Origin: Bog-756 sp963778165
Lineage (GTDB): Bacteria; Actinomycetota; Acidimicrobiia; Acidimicrobiales; RAAP-2
Reading direction: 5' to 3'
NCBI GenBank assembly: GCA_963778165.1
Contig: CAVZTE010000001.1
Location: forward strand, 124,001-188,000
DNA: 64,000 nt
Shown here: in pieces, positions 8,355 through 17,507 of the stretch
How the letters are laid out: each line of letters opens with the position of its first letter
How positions within the stretch are numbered: position 1 is the stretch's first letter
The notes under the pieces: generated by a model
What the model was told of the DNA's origin: nothing
The model's database searches: none
The model's input: only the letters and a program-made list of their open reading frames with translations
Made by a program: the position numbers and the translations under genes

Positions 8355-9601
8355 CTAAGCCACCCGGTCAGCGCGGACCTGATCCTCCAACTGGTCCGGC
8401 GTGAGTTGCTCGGACAGCAGCCGGTCGAACCGGACGGGATCGCCGTTGACGAACGCACGACACAAAGGCAGGCCTTCCACGTAACAGGTGAGGTAGGCCC
8501 GCCACGTCGGGTGGGTCAGGAACTCGACCGCCTTGGCGGCACGGTCCCTCGACAACAGCCCCCAGCGGGCCACTTCCCCGATGACCACATCGGGGTCGGT
8601 CCCGTCCTCGTGGAGGCGGAAGGCGGCGTTCTGGCGCACCGCGCCCAGAGCCTCGCCGGCTTCGGACACCGCGGCGACCACCTCGCTGTCGTAGCGGATC
8701 CCGAGCGGCCGGAGATGGCCGGCCACGATCTCTTCGGGCCGACGACCCATCACCACTTCGAGGCCGAGGTCAGCCAAGCCCTCGGCCAAGAGGCACTGTG
8801 GAGTCCCCACCAGAAAGATCGACTCCTCCCACCACTGCCGGCGGCGCACCAGTCCCACTTCCTTGCGGGTGTGCTCGGTGTGGTGCCCCGGATAGGACTC
8901 GTGGGCCACCAGGTGGGCCAGGCCGGTCGAGAGCACCGGTAGGTCGGTGTTGACCGCCACCCGGCTGCGGAGGCCGCCGAGGTAGTAGTTGAAGCCGGAC
9001 CAGGGCTGGTCGGACACCAGTTCGAACTCGACGCTCTCGCCCTCGGGTAGACCGAACAGATGGCGGGTGCGCTCGCGCAGGTCGTCGGCCAGTGACCCGA
9101 TGGCCGGCTGCAACTTGTCGACCGGAACGGCGTGTGACTCGCGCCAGGAGACCAGTCGCTCGGCCAACGGTCCGGAGCCCGGGAGCACCTCGTCCAGTCG
9201 GCGGTGGGCCTGCTCCAGCACCTCGAGGTCCACCCGGGTGGGCCGCACGCCGTAACAGGCCTCGACCTCGTCGGCGTAGCCGATCTCCTCGCCGGCCAGG
9301 CGACGGGCCGTGGTCAGCAGCCCCAGGACCTGGGCCCGGAGCCAGTGCCGACGAGCCGGCGCCGCGCCATCGGCACCGGCGCCACCGCGGCCGACGGCTC
9401 GCCCAGGGCGTCGCCGGCGTCGATGGAAGCGAGCAGCTCCCGGGCCGCGGCCACCAGCAACGCCGGCGCGACCAGAGGCTCGGCGGACACGGCGTCGGCC
9501 ACCGCCGGGGGGCCGTAGTAGGCGTCGACCAACCCGTCGATGTGGCGACCCAGCCGGAGGCCGAGCAGCAGGTACCGGTCGACCAACCCGGAGTCAGCCA
9601 C
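8355..9601 (-). CDS. DUF885-like putative zinc metallopeptidase, one indel
   Basis: A protein of about 415 residues. The C-terminal part contains HESYPGHHTEH, which resembles the zinc-binding HExxH-type motif of DUF885 peptidases, and LLAEGLADLGLE with the downstream Glu. The N-terminal helical part (VDRYLLLGLRLGRHIDGLVD) lies in another frame. A missing base (or two extra) near 9345-9360 separates it from WLRAQVLGLLTTARRLAGEE. GTG 9601 follows the stop of the upstream dienelactone hydrolase by 12 nt, so the two are probably co-transcribed. No signal peptide is seen, so a cytoplasmic peptidase is likely. The substrate is unknown. Confidence 0.65.
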
Positions 9602-9613
9602 GGCGGGCCGGCC

Positions 9614-10306
9614 TCAGCCCAGGGTCTGGCGGAAGAACGCCACGGACCGCTCCCACAACAGCTCGGCCGACTCCCGGTGGTACGCCTCGGGTCGGTCTTC
9701 GTTGAAGAAGGCGTGGCCGGCATCGGGATAGATGTGGAACGTGACGTCCTTGCCCAGGGCGGTCAGCTCGGCTTCGAGCTCACGGGCCGCCTCGGGGGTG
9801 AAGTAGTCGTCCTCCCCGGCGGCATGGCCCAGGATGGAGGCGTCCAGCGCCGAGTAGTCCGGGCGGGCGTCGGGCCACGGGATGAGGCCGTACGCCGGTA
9901 CCACCGCCTTGACGGCGTCGGGGCGCTGGGTGGCCAGCACCAAAGCCAACCCTCCCCCCATGCAGAATCCGATGACGCCCACGTGCGGCCGTCCGGTCCG
10001 GCGAATCAGTTCGTCCACGGCACCGCTGAGCTCGGTGGCCACCGAGCCCATGGCCAGCGCCATCATCAGCTTGCCCGCTTCGTCCGGCTCGGTGAGGGGG
10101 ACGGTCTTGCCGTGGTAGAGGTCGGGGGCCAGGGCGGTGAACCCGGCCTCGGCGAACCGGTCGCAGGTGTGTTTGATCTGGTCCACCAGGCCCCACCACT
10201 CCTGCAGCACGATGATTCCGGGGGTCGATTCCGCCCCGCCGGCCGGCGTGGCCATATAGCCGTGACCGGTGCTTCCATTACTGGGAAATTCGATGATCTC
10301 ACCCAT
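9614..10306 (-). CDS. Dienelactone hydrolase family protein
   Basis: A 230-residue alpha/beta hydrolase with the Cys nucleophile elbow GFCMGGG, the acid region AGEDDYFTPE and the catalytic His in YPDAGHAFFNED, i.e. the Cys-Asp-His triad of dienelactone hydrolases. The classical reaction opens 4-carboxymethylene-butenolide, but most relatives have unknown substrates. ATG 10306 lies 8 nt after TAGGGT on the reverse strand, which fits a leaderless or nearly leaderless mRNA; the open frame upstream of it has no protein-like content. Probably co-transcribed with the DUF885-like gene. Confidence 0.85.
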   Translation of the reverse strand: MGEIIEFPSNGSTGHGYMATPAGGAESTPGIIVLQEWWGLVDQIKHTCDRFAEAGFTALAPDLYHGKTVPLTEPDEAGKLMMALAMGSVATELSGAVDELIRRTGRPHVGVIGFCMGGGLALVLATQRPDAVKAVVPAYGLIPWPDARPDYSALDASILGHAAGEDDYFTPEAARELEAELTALGKDVTFHIYPDAGHAFFNEDRPEAYHRESAELLWERSVAFFRQTLG

Positions 10307-10426
10307 GGATTCTGACCCTACCCCTTGACAGCTCAACACTCTCGCCCCCGGCGGTTTTTTCCCTATCCCGCCACTGGGAAACGAGGCTAAATACCTGTTC
10401 ACAAGGGTTTTCCCCCGGGGTGTGCT

Positions 10427-10454
10427 TGTGGGGGGTGCCGGTTTGGGGTAGACA
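10427..10454 (+). promoter_or_regulatory. Possible promoter of the NlpC/P60 gene
   Basis: TTGTGG and TAGACA lie about 16-17 nt apart, with the -10 box at 10449-10454. Transcription would begin a few nt before ATG 10465. The rest of the 158-bp intergenic region shows nothing I can name. Confidence 0.35.
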
Positions 10455-10464
10455 GTAGGGCGAT

Positions 10465-11685
10465 ATGACTCACGCCGAGCAGTACTCGACGTCAGAGCCA
10501 CAAGTGTCCTCTCCTGCCCGTAAGAAGACCAAAACGCGTACGTTTTCCGTACTTGCGTTGGCCGCGGGACTGGGCCTGGCCTCCACTGTCGTGCTGACAA
10601 CCCGACCGGCATCGGCAGACCAGATCGGCGACGCCAAAGCGCAAGCCGCTGCCATCACCGCCAAGATCCAGGCCACCCAGGCCCAAATCCAGACGCTGAC
10701 CGGTCAGGTGACAGCCGCTGACTACAAGCTGTCCCAACTCACCGGACAGATCGTCGCCAGCCAGAAGCAGATGGCCAAGGACCGGTTGGCGGTCAACAAG
10801 GACGAGGGCCAGCTCCGCACCGAGGCCATCTCCGACTACACCAACAGCGGGACCAACAACGAGATCACCCAGATGTTCTCGTCGAACGTCGACACCAGTG
10901 GGATCCGCTCCGAGTACTCGTCCATTGCCACCGGCAATGTGACCACCACCGTCGACAACCTCAACACCGCTCAGGGCCGCCTGCAGGCGACGGAGAACGC
11001 CCTCCAGCGCCAGAAGAGTCAAGCCACGGCCACCCGCAACAACCTCCAGTCGTCCGAGAATCAGGCCGACGCCCTGGTCCAACAGGACCGCCAGACCTTG
11101 GCCAGCGTGAACGCCAACATCCAGCACCTGGTGGCGGAGCAGCAGGCCGCGGCAGCGGCGGCGGCCAAAGCGGCGGCCGAGGCGGCCTTCAACGCCCAGG
11201 TGGCGGCATCACGGCAGGCCCAGGAGACCGCCCAGGTCACCTCGGGCGCCGGTTCAGGATCCAGCTCCCAAGGGGGAGGGGGTGGGGGTGGCGTTGTCAC
11301 GTCAGCCGCCAACCCGCCGCCGGTGCCTCCCGGGGTAACCGGAGCCATCGAGGCGGCCGAGAGTCAGCTGGGAGTGCCCTATGTGTGGGGCGGTGAGACA
11401 CCGGGTGTGGGCTTCGACTGCTCAGGTCTCGTCCAGTGGTCGTGGGCCCAGGCCGGCGTATCGCTCCCCCGAACCTCGGGGGCCCAGTTCGCCGCCACCA
11501 CCCAGATCCCCCTGGCCGACATCGAGCCCGGTGACCTGTTGTTCTACGGGCCCGACGGCTCCGAGCACGTGGCCATGTACGTCGGTGGCGGGACCATGAT
11601 CGAGGCCCCCGAGACCGGCCAGGACGTGCACCTCACCCCGATCCGGACCGGCGACGGCTTCGCCGGGGTCGGCCGGGTCGACTGA
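10465..11685 (+). CDS. Secreted NlpC/P60 peptidoglycan endopeptidase with N-terminal coiled coil
   Basis: A 406-residue wall hydrolase of the RipA/CwlO layout. It has a signal peptide to about residue 52 (hydrophobic FSVLALAAGLGLAST, cleavage near RPASA-DQ) and a long coiled coil (about 55-250). An Ala-rich stretch and a Gly/Ser linker follow, then a C-terminal NlpC/P60 domain with Cys in GVGFDCSGLVQWSW and His in GSEHVAMYVGGG. It should cleave peptide stems of peptidoglycan outside the membrane during growth or division, with the coiled coil restraining or localising it. It stands alone, divergent from the dienelactone hydrolase gene. Specific regulation is not visible. Confidence 0.92.
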   Translation: MTHAEQYSTSEPQVSSPARKKTKTRTFSVLALAAGLGLASTVVLTTRPASADQIGDAKAQAAAITAKIQATQAQIQTLTGQVTAADYKLSQLTGQIVASQKQMAKDRLAVNKDEGQLRTEAISDYTNSGTNNEITQMFSSNVDTSGIRSEYSSIATGNVTTTVDNLNTAQGRLQATENALQRQKSQATATRNNLQSSENQADALVQQDRQTLASVNANIQHLVAEQQAAAAAAAKAAAEAAFNAQVAASRQAQETAQVTSGAGSGSSSQGGGGGGGVVTSAANPPPVPPGVTGAIEAAESQLGVPYVWGGETPGVGFDCSGLVQWSWAQAGVSLPRTSGAQFAATTQIPLADIEPGDLLFYGPDGSEHVAMYVGGGTMIEAPETGQDVHLTPIRTGDGFAGVGRVD

Positions 11686-11692
11686 CCTCGCC

Positions 11693-11711
11693 GGCCTGAC
11701 TCGCTCAGGCC
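11693..11711 (+). terminator. Hairpin after the NlpC/P60 gene
   Basis: GGCCTGA and TCAGGCC form a perfect 7-bp stem around a 5-nt loop, 8 nt past the stop codon and followed by a TC-rich tract. It is a plausible terminator without a proper T run. The remainder of the 210-bp gap to the next gene is GC-rich with no other feature. Confidence 0.4.
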
Positions 11712-11895
11712 GATCTCTCTGGCGTCCCGGCCTTTCTCTGGAGCGTCCCGGCTCGTTCCCACCGATCCCATCGTTCCCGGCTCTGTCCCGGCCGGCGCCT
11801 GTCGGCCCGGCTCGTCTGTCCGGCCTGCCGTCCGCCCCGCCGTCGAGCCCCGAGCTCCGAGACGACGCCGATGCCCGCCCCCGCCGCCCGCCGAC

Positions 11896-12693
11896 TCAGC
11901 TCTGGTCGTGGGCGGTGAACTCCGACGGCGGTAGCTGCCCCACCGCCCCGCCGGCCCGGGGACCGGGAGGCCGGGGGAACCGGAATGCCACCGCCTCCCG
12001 TCCGGCCTGGATGACCATGGCCTCGCCACTCCCCTCTCCCGCCAACAGGTCCACCACGGTCTGGGACACCACCGCCACGTCGATGAGCGGGAAGCCGCTC
12101 CCTTCCAGCACCTGGCGCATGTCGTCGATGAGTGGCGTGTCCACGATGCTCGGACAGACGGCGTTGATGGTGATGCCGTGCTCGGCCAGTTGGGGGACGA
12201 GCGACCGGACCAGTCCCACCACGGCGTGCTTGGTCAGGCAGTAGACCGGGTCGGGCGAGAAGCCGATGAGCCCGGCCAGTGAGGCCGTGGCCACGATGGC
12301 CCCGCCTCCCCGGGCGGTCAGGGCCGGCACCAGCGCCCGCACCCCGAAGAACACCCCGTCCACGTTGACCCCCACCGCCCGGCGGTAGAGGTCGTCGCTG
12401 ATGGCGGTGACGTCGGCCTCACCGGTGGTCACGCCGGCGTTCAGGTGGGCCAGATCGATGCCCCCGAACCGGGAGGTCACCGCATCGACGATGCCCGGCC
12501 ACACCTCCGGCCGGCCCACGTCGGCCTGCAGGCCCAGGCCCCCGAGGTCGGAGGCCACCCGCTCCGCCGAGCCGCCGTCGAGATCGACCACCGCTACCGA
12601 GGCCCCGGCCCCGGCCAACCGGGTGGCGGTGGCCAGCCCGATCCCCGAGCCTCCCCCGGTCACGACGGCCACCTTTCCCGACAGTGCTCCCAT
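11896..12693 (-). CDS. Short-chain dehydrogenase/reductase
   Basis: A 265-residue classical SDR: nucleotide-binding TGGGSGIG, NAG as LNAGV, the catalytic Ser in ATASLAG and the YCLTK Tyr/Lys pair. An Asp after the second strand (VVDLDGG) suggests NAD(H) preference. The substrate is unknown. ATG 12693 has GGGGGA 4 nt upstream, and the longer upstream frame lacks family residues. It is divergent from the Lgt-like gene and not obviously part of a pathway cluster. Confidence 0.85.
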   Translation of the reverse strand: MGALSGKVAVVTGGGSGIGLATATRLAGAGASVAVVDLDGGSAERVASDLGGLGLQADVGRPEVWPGIVDAVTSRFGGIDLAHLNAGVTTGEADVTAISDDLYRRAVGVNVDGVFFGVRALVPALTARGGGAIVATASLAGLIGFSPDPVYCLTKHAVVGLVRSLVPQLAEHGITINAVCPSIVDTPLIDDMRQVLEGSGFPLIDVAVVSQTVVDLLAGEGSGEAMVIQAGREAVAFRFPRPPGPRAGGAVGQLPPSEFTAHDQS

Positions 12694-12824
12694 GGGGTCC
12701 CCCGAATCTCCGTGCGGGCGTCCACCCACCGGTCCGACGCCACCCTACCGGGCACCTGGGGCATACTGGAGCGGCCGATCGAGTCTCCGATCCGGCCCCC
12801 CCTGACCATGACACCTGCTGCCCT

Positions 12825-13862
12825 ATGAGACCGATCCCGGTTGCATTCCACATCTGGTTCCTCGAGATCCACACCTATGGAATCGGACTGGCCCTGACCT
12901 TCTGGTTCGGGCTGCGCTACACCGAGCGGCGGTTGCGCAAGGCCGGCTACCCGTGGCAGTGGGTCACCGGGATGTTCGTGTGGGTCATCGTGGCCGCCAT
13001 CGTGGGGGCCCGGGCCATGCACGTCCTGTCCGATCTCTCCTACTACACGCATTATCCGCTCCAGGTCTTCGCGGTGTGGCAGGGAGGCCTGTCGTCGTTC
13101 GGCGGGCTGATCCTGGCCGTGCCGGTGGCGCTGGTCAGCACCCACCGCCGGTGCCCCGAACTGAAGCTCATGCGCTTCGCCGACCTCATGGCCCCGGTGC
13201 TGATGGCGTGCTGGGGCATCGGCCGACTGCTCGGACCCCAGCTGATGGTGGCGGGCGGCGGCCACCGGACCAACCAGTGGTTCGGCATGTACTACGCCGG
13301 CCAGGCGGGCAAGCGACTGCCGGTGCCCATCTTCCAGGCCATCGAGGACCTGTCGATCTTCGTCATCCTGTTGCTGGTGGAACGGTGGCTGCGCAACATC
13401 GCCCCGGCTCGCTCCGTGGACGCCGACGGGGCGGTGACCGGGCCCCGCCTGCTCCCCCCGTCCGGCATCGTCATCGGCGTCGGCATGGTGCTGTGGGGCA
13501 TCGAGCGGTTCTTCGACGAGCACCTGTGGCTGGGCGAGGACGGGCACCTGGGCTCGATCCTGGTCCAGATCGCCGGAGTGGCTCTGGCCGTGGCGGGGAT
13601 CATCTTGTTGATCACCCGGATCGGGCCGCTGCAGCGTTGGCGACGGGGCGAGGGCGGTGATCCGGCCTTCGAGATCGAGCCCGCGGTGGCTGAGTCGGAG
13701 GCGGTCACGTCCGAAGGCGCGGCCTCTGGGAGCGGGTCCGACGAGGACCCGGGCTCCGGGCAGGACGCCGGATCCGGGGCCGACAAAGGCGTCGAGGTCG
13801 ACGGTTCGGCCCCGGTGGGCTCCACTACGTCCGCCGGGCCGGCCAACTCCGACTCCGACTGA
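12825..13862 (+). CDS. Divergent Lgt-like (prolipoprotein diacylglyceryl transferase family) membrane protein
   Basis: A 345-residue polytopic membrane protein with the Lgt outline: N-terminal HIWFLEIHTYGIGLAL, HYPLQVFAVWQGGLSSFGG, GIGRLLGPQ, YGM-like WFGMYYAG and PVPIFQAIEDL. Canonical Lgt transfers diacylglycerol to lipobox cysteines. Here the position of the essential His of the GGxSxHGG motif is Phe, and the RxGNFxNxE signature is replaced after the Arg. The protein may therefore be inactive or do a different transfer. The last 80 residues are an acidic Ser/Gly-rich tail. ATG 12825 is in frame with a longer open reading that lacks protein-like content. Confidence 0.7.
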   Translation: MRPIPVAFHIWFLEIHTYGIGLALTFWFGLRYTERRLRKAGYPWQWVTGMFVWVIVAAIVGARAMHVLSDLSYYTHYPLQVFAVWQGGLSSFGGLILAVPVALVSTHRRCPELKLMRFADLMAPVLMACWGIGRLLGPQLMVAGGGHRTNQWFGMYYAGQAGKRLPVPIFQAIEDLSIFVILLLVERWLRNIAPARSVDADGAVTGPRLLPPSGIVIGVGMVLWGIERFFDEHLWLGEDGHLGSILVQIAGVALAVAGIILLITRIGPLQRWRRGEGGDPAFEIEPAVAESEAVTSEGAASGSGSDEDPGSGQDAGSGADKGVEVDGSAPVGSTTSAGPANSDSD

Positions 13863-13890
13863 CCCGGCCAGGGTCGCCCGGCCGGGCCGA

Positions 13891-13951
13891 CCTCAGTCGT
13901 TCACGCCCTCAGTCGTTCACTCCTCAGTCCTTCACGCCCCCGTCCTTCACT
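13891..13951. repeat. Four tandem copies of a 15-bp unit
   Basis: CCTCAGTCGTTCACG at 13891 is followed by copies starting at 13907, 13922 and 13937 (the last more divergent). The array covers the stop codon of the reverse-strand gene that ends at 13947 and runs towards the Lgt-like gene. Each reverse-strand unit carries TGA. Confidence 0.85.
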
Positions 13952-14849
13952 CCCCGACCGCCGAGATCGAGTAGCTCACTGCGGCAGGGTTGGATCGAGC
14001 AGAAGGCCCCGGGGTACTCCCGGAACCTCCGACGGCCACCTCCGGACTCGACGCCGCCCGGGCCGGCACCGAACAGCTCGGCACCGCAACACCGGACACC
14101 GACCGGCCCCAGACCGCCCGGGCCAGGCCTACCGCCACGGCCACCAGCGCCACCACCCCCAACACCGACAGGGACCCGGTGGCACCGGCCACCACCGCGG
14201 CCGCAGCCATCTCCACCGCGATGACCCCCCGGTGCACGCCGGGCTCGGCCGCCGTGAACCGCCGGTGGAACGAACGGAGGTCGGCCGGGTCCTGCAGGTG
14301 TCGGGTCATCAGCACGGCCAGCCCGCGTACCAGCCCGAATCCGGTTCCGGCCGCCAGGGCCACCACCGGCTTCGTGGTGAGGGCCCCCAGGACGATCATC
14401 AGGTAGACGGCGGCCGAGGTGATGTAGGTGCTCACGCCGCTGCCGATCTGCCAGCCGAAGCCGGCACCGTAGACCCACGAACGGTAGTGGTCGAGCCATC
14501 TCTCGTTGACCTGGCGCCGGTGGATCGGCAGCACGACACCGGCAATTCGGGAGTCGGACGCCACCGCCACCAGGGCCGCCCCCAGCGCCAACAGTCCCAG
14601 GGTCGTGGCGGCCGGCTGCAGGGAGTCGATGGCGGCGGCCCCCAGGGCCATGACCGCCCCCAGGGTCGCGCCGCCCACCGTGGAGCCGAGGATGAACCAG
14701 GTGGCCGTGGACCGGTAGGAGTGGCCCTTGGCCCTCTCGCTCAGAGGGGTGATGGTCGACAGCATGGAGAGGCCGCACGGCGACCAGGTCGACCGCACGG
14801 CGGCGGCCACCGCCACCACCGCCAGCACTACGGAGATCCAGACAGTCAC
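13947..14849 (-). CDS. Polytopic membrane protein, possibly MauF-like
   Basis: A 300-residue protein with about six to seven hydrophobic segments. Near the first segment lies TWSPCGLSMLSTITPLSER, which resembles the Pro-Cys motif of CcdA/MauF-type thiol-redox membrane proteins. It is last in an operon with MauD-, MauE- and MADH-light-chain-like genes, the position and type expected for MauF, whose exact role is unknown. GTG 14849 has the strong Shine-Dalgarno AAAGGAG 4 nt upstream. The tail is Ser/Pro/Gly-rich. The MauF label rests on context and one motif only. Confidence 0.55.
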   Translation of the reverse strand: MTVWISVVLAVVAVAAAVRSTWSPCGLSMLSTITPLSERAKGHSYRSTATWFILGSTVGGATLGAVMALGAAAIDSLQPAATTLGLLALGAALVAVASDSRIAGVVLPIHRRQVNERWLDHYRSWVYGAGFGWQIGSGVSTYITSAAVYLMIVLGALTTKPVVALAAGTGFGLVRGLAVLMTRHLQDPADLRSFHRRFTAAEPGVHRGVIAVEMAAAAVVAGATGSLSVLGVVALVAVAVGLARAVWGRSVSGVAVPSCSVPARAASSPEVAVGGSGSTPGPSARSNPAAVSYSISAVGE

Positions 14850-14859
14850 AGCACTCCTT

Positions 14860-14921
14860 TCCTGTTCACGTGCAGCGCTTTCCTGTTCACGTCCCGCACG
14901 TCCTCCTCATCCTGTTCACGT
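14860..14921. repeat. Three copies of TCCTGTTCACGT before the MauF-like gene
   Basis: Identical 12-mers at 14860-14871, 14881-14892 and 14910-14921. On the reverse strand they read ACGTGAACAGGA and lie just upstream of the start and Shine-Dalgarno of the gene starting at 14849, partly reiterating its initiation region. Confidence 0.8.
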
Positions 14922-14955
14922 CCCGCGCACGACCAGGCGCCGGTACAAGCCGGGC

Positions 14956-16426
14956 TCACGCCGGTGAGCCGTAGAACGGGGTGTCGAACGAGAAGATCCC
15001 GCCGTCCTTGGCCACCATCCAGTAGCCGGGCTTGGCGGTCGGCTTGGTGGTGGACTTGGTCTTGGTGGTGGCCGAGTGACTGGTCGTGGTCTTGGCCGGT
15101 GCCAAGGTCGGGGCCGCCATGCCCACGATGGGTTGGTTGAGCGGGTGGCCGCCCATGGAGCCGTAGAAGCCGGCGTCGCCGAAGGAGAAGATCCCGCCGT
15201 CGGCGGCCACCAACCAGTAGCCCTGCCCGGATGGCGGTGGCGGCCATGCCCACGATGGGCTGGTTGAGCGGGTGGCCGCCCATGGACCCGTAGAAGCCGG
15301 CGTCGCCGAAGGCGAAGATCCCGCCGTCGGCGGCCACGAACCAGTACCCCTTGCCGGTGGGCGTGGCCGCCATGCCCACGATGGGCTGGTTGAGCGGGTG
15401 GCCCCCCATGGAGCCGTAGAACGGCGCCTCCCCGAAGGAGAACACCCCCCCGTCGCCCGCCACCGTCCAGTAGCCCTCACCCGAGGGGTTGCAGCACATC
15501 CCCACCATCGGTTGGTTGAGCGGCCGGCCGCCCATGGACCCGTAGAACGGGGCGTCGAAGGCGAAGATGCCGCCGTCGGCCGCCACCAGGTAGTAGCCCC
15601 CGCCGGAGGTGGCGGCCATGCCCACGATGGGCTTGTCCAGCACCACGGCCGACTCGTCCCCGTCGAAGTGGAAGTCGCCGTAGTGGAACAGCTTCCCGAA
15701 CGAGGTGATCATGGCGTACCCGGCGCCGTCGCGGCTCGAGGACATGGCCACCACCTGGCAGTTGGTGGCGGGCGAGGCGCACGCCGGCGGGGGTGGCGAC
15801 GGGGGTGCCGTGGTCCAGCACGCCGCGTCCTGCTCGGCGGTGCCGTCGTCCTCGGCGTTGGTGGTGGTGCAGGTGGGATCGACCTCCCACGGTGGGATGC
15901 AGGCCACCACCCGGCACACGATCCGACCGATGCACTCGATGTCCTGGTTGCACTGGCCGTAACGGAACTGGAGGCACCCGGTGAGATAGGAGTCGCACCC
16001 GTCGGGCCCGCAACCGCAGTTGGTCCCGTCGCACTCGGTGTCGCAGAAGCCCCACCCGTTGCCGCATCCGGTGTCGCACTGACAGGTGGCGTTGCAGTCC
16101 ATGTAGTACCGGGGGCCACCGCAGTAGGACGAGTTGTCGGCCTTCCACCAACCTGCCATCACCGTGTTGGTGGGGCAGTAGTTGTAGCCGCCGTTGACCG
16201 AGCAGCAGAACTCGCTGAACCCGGCACAACAGGTGGAGTCGCACCCGCAATTCCCGTTGCCACAGCTGCAGATCTGCCCGTAGGCCGTACCGGGCTTGAG
16301 GGCCAGATCGAGGCCGGCGCCGATGGCCACGGCGCTGCCGGCGAAGGCGGACCGGTTGATGAAGCTGCGACGCGAGATCCTGGACTCCAGGAAGCCCGAG
16401 GCCCGTTCGACCAGGGTGCCGCTCAC
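14956..16426 (-). CDS. Tat-exported cysteine-rich protein (MADH light-chain-like) fused to a six-repeat propeller-like domain, one indel
   Basis: About 489 residues. A twin-arginine signal (SRRSFINRSAFAG) precedes a region of about 170 residues with 28 Cys, including CCSVNGGYNYCP, GWWKADNSSYCGG, YYMDCNATC and CLQFRYGQCNQ. Its Cys spacing, Trp residues and Asp-Cys pair recall the tryptophan-tryptophylquinone light chain of methylamine dehydrogenase, also a Tat substrate. The C-terminal half has six repeats around GYWLVAADGGIFAFGD, with a Thr/Lys linker before the sixth. Removing one extra base near 15235 joins repeats four and five. GTG 16426 overlaps the MauE-like stop (GTGA). No separate large subunit gene is present, so the fused propeller could take its place. 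The cofactor is a hypothesis. Confidence 0.65.
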
Positions 16427-16983
16427 GACTCGGACCCGAAGGAGATGGCCGTGAGCCGGCGGGCCGCCTGCACCTGCGGCAGCACCGCCAGCACCAGATA
16501 GGTGAGCCACGCACACAACGCCGTCACCACCAACAGGGCCACCCGATGGCCGACCGGTCCGGCCGTCACCGAGACGATGGAGCCGGTGGGATGGGCCAGG
16601 GCCACCGCCACCGCCGCCCCGGCCAGGGCCAGGTCGATGACGGCGTGGAGCAGGGTGGCCGGCGTGTCGGGGGTTCCGAAGCACCCGCAGCTGGCGATGG
16701 CCCCGCCGTGGGAGCGGGCATAGGCCACGAAGACGGCGAACCCGGCGTAGGACAGCGCCACCAACCAGGCCAGAGCACTGCGGGGCACGGCCAGGGCCAC
16801 CGCGCCCAGAACGGCCTCGGCCGCGGCGACGAAGCGCACCAACGGTCGGGTGACGGCCAGCGACAGCGGCATCGGCGAGGAGGCCGCCAGGGCCCGGGCG
16901 GTGTCAGCCGGGCGCACCACCTTGGCCACCCCCGCCACCACCAAGAGGATGCAGCCCACCAGGTAGATGCCGATCAGTTCCAT
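16423..16983 (-). CDS. MauE/DoxX-family redox membrane protein
   Basis: A 186-residue inner-membrane protein with four to five hydrophobic segments (YLVGCILLVVAGVAKVV first) and the family motif SCGCFG in the loop after the third. MauE proteins work with MauD in forming the many disulfides of the methylamine dehydrogenase light chain. That fits the cysteine-rich Tat substrate encoded directly downstream with a 4-bp overlap. ATG 16983 overlaps the end of the preceding gene by 10 nt, so this is one translationally coupled operon. Confidence 0.82.
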   Translation of the reverse strand: MELIGIYLVGCILLVVAGVAKVVRPADTARALAASSPMPLSLAVTRPLVRFVAAAEAVLGAVALAVPRSALAWLVALSYAGFAVFVAYARSHGGAIASCGCFGTPDTPATLLHAVIDLALAGAAVAVALAHPTGSIVSVTAGPVGHRVALLVVTALCAWLTYLVLAVLPQVQAARRLTAISFGSES

Positions 16984-17483
16984 GGACGACCAGCCGCTAC
17001 CGGAACAGGGGCCACGGCGGATCCACCGGAGCCGGGGCTCACGGTCAGCTCGCCGATGAGGGCGTTGACCTGGGGGACCAACGCGTTCTTGCGGGCGTTG
17101 CTCCCGAGCACCACGTACAAGGTGAAGGGCCGGCCGGCTTCGGTGAAGAACCACTGGGTCCCGGCCTGCCCGGTCAGGCCGCGCCGGAGGACGGTGGGCC
17201 GGAAGTCACCCGGGGTCAGGACCCGGGGCATCCCCTGGCGGGCGAAGAGTCGACGGCCCAGGCTCTCGGGGCCGTACTCGAAGAGCACGGCGAAGATGTC
17301 CTGCGTCCCCATCAGGTTGACCGCCCCGCCCCCGAAGTCCGCCACCTCGGTCGGCAGGGCGAAGTTGGCGAACTGGGCCACCGGGTACGGCACCTCCCGT
17401 CCGATCCGCCCCCGCACGAAGATCCGACCCTCGAACCCGTTGGGGAGGGGAGCCTCGATGCCGTGCGCCCGGAGGGTGGCCAC
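16974..17483 (-). CDS. Protein of unknown function in the mau-like operon
   Basis: A 169-residue protein I do not recognise. It has no membrane segment or signal peptide. A middle part reads VADFGGGAVNLMGTQDIFAV and a later strand RPFTLYVVLGSNARK; a single beta-rich domain seems likely. It lies between the MauD-like (19-25 nt gap) and MauE-like (10-nt overlap) genes, so it probably belongs to the same maturation or assembly system. GTG 17483 with GGGGCGG 7 nt upstream is preferred over TTG 17489. No cysteine pair suggests its own redox activity. Confidence 0.7.
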   Translation of the reverse strand: MATLRAHGIEAPLPNGFEGRIFVRGRIGREVPYPVAQFANFALPTEVADFGGGAVNLMGTQDIFAVLFEYGPESLGRRLFARQGMPRVLTPGDFRPTVLRRGLTGQAGTQWFFTEAGRPFTLYVVLGSNARKNALVPQVNALIGELTVSPGSGGSAVAPVPVAAGRPWN

Positions 17484-17507
17484 GCTCAAGCCGCCCCGGC
17501 CGTGGGC

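Noticed and set aside
10307..10464. c-di-AMP (ydaO) riboswitch before the NlpC/P60 gene
   Set aside because: Such riboswitches are common before wall hydrolases, but the predicted leader is only a few nt and no conserved core was seen.
15272..16501. 409-codon forward ORF opposite the Cys-rich fusion gene
   Set aside because: GC-rich antisense reading; the reverse strand has a Tat signal, conserved Cys spacing and overlap coupling.
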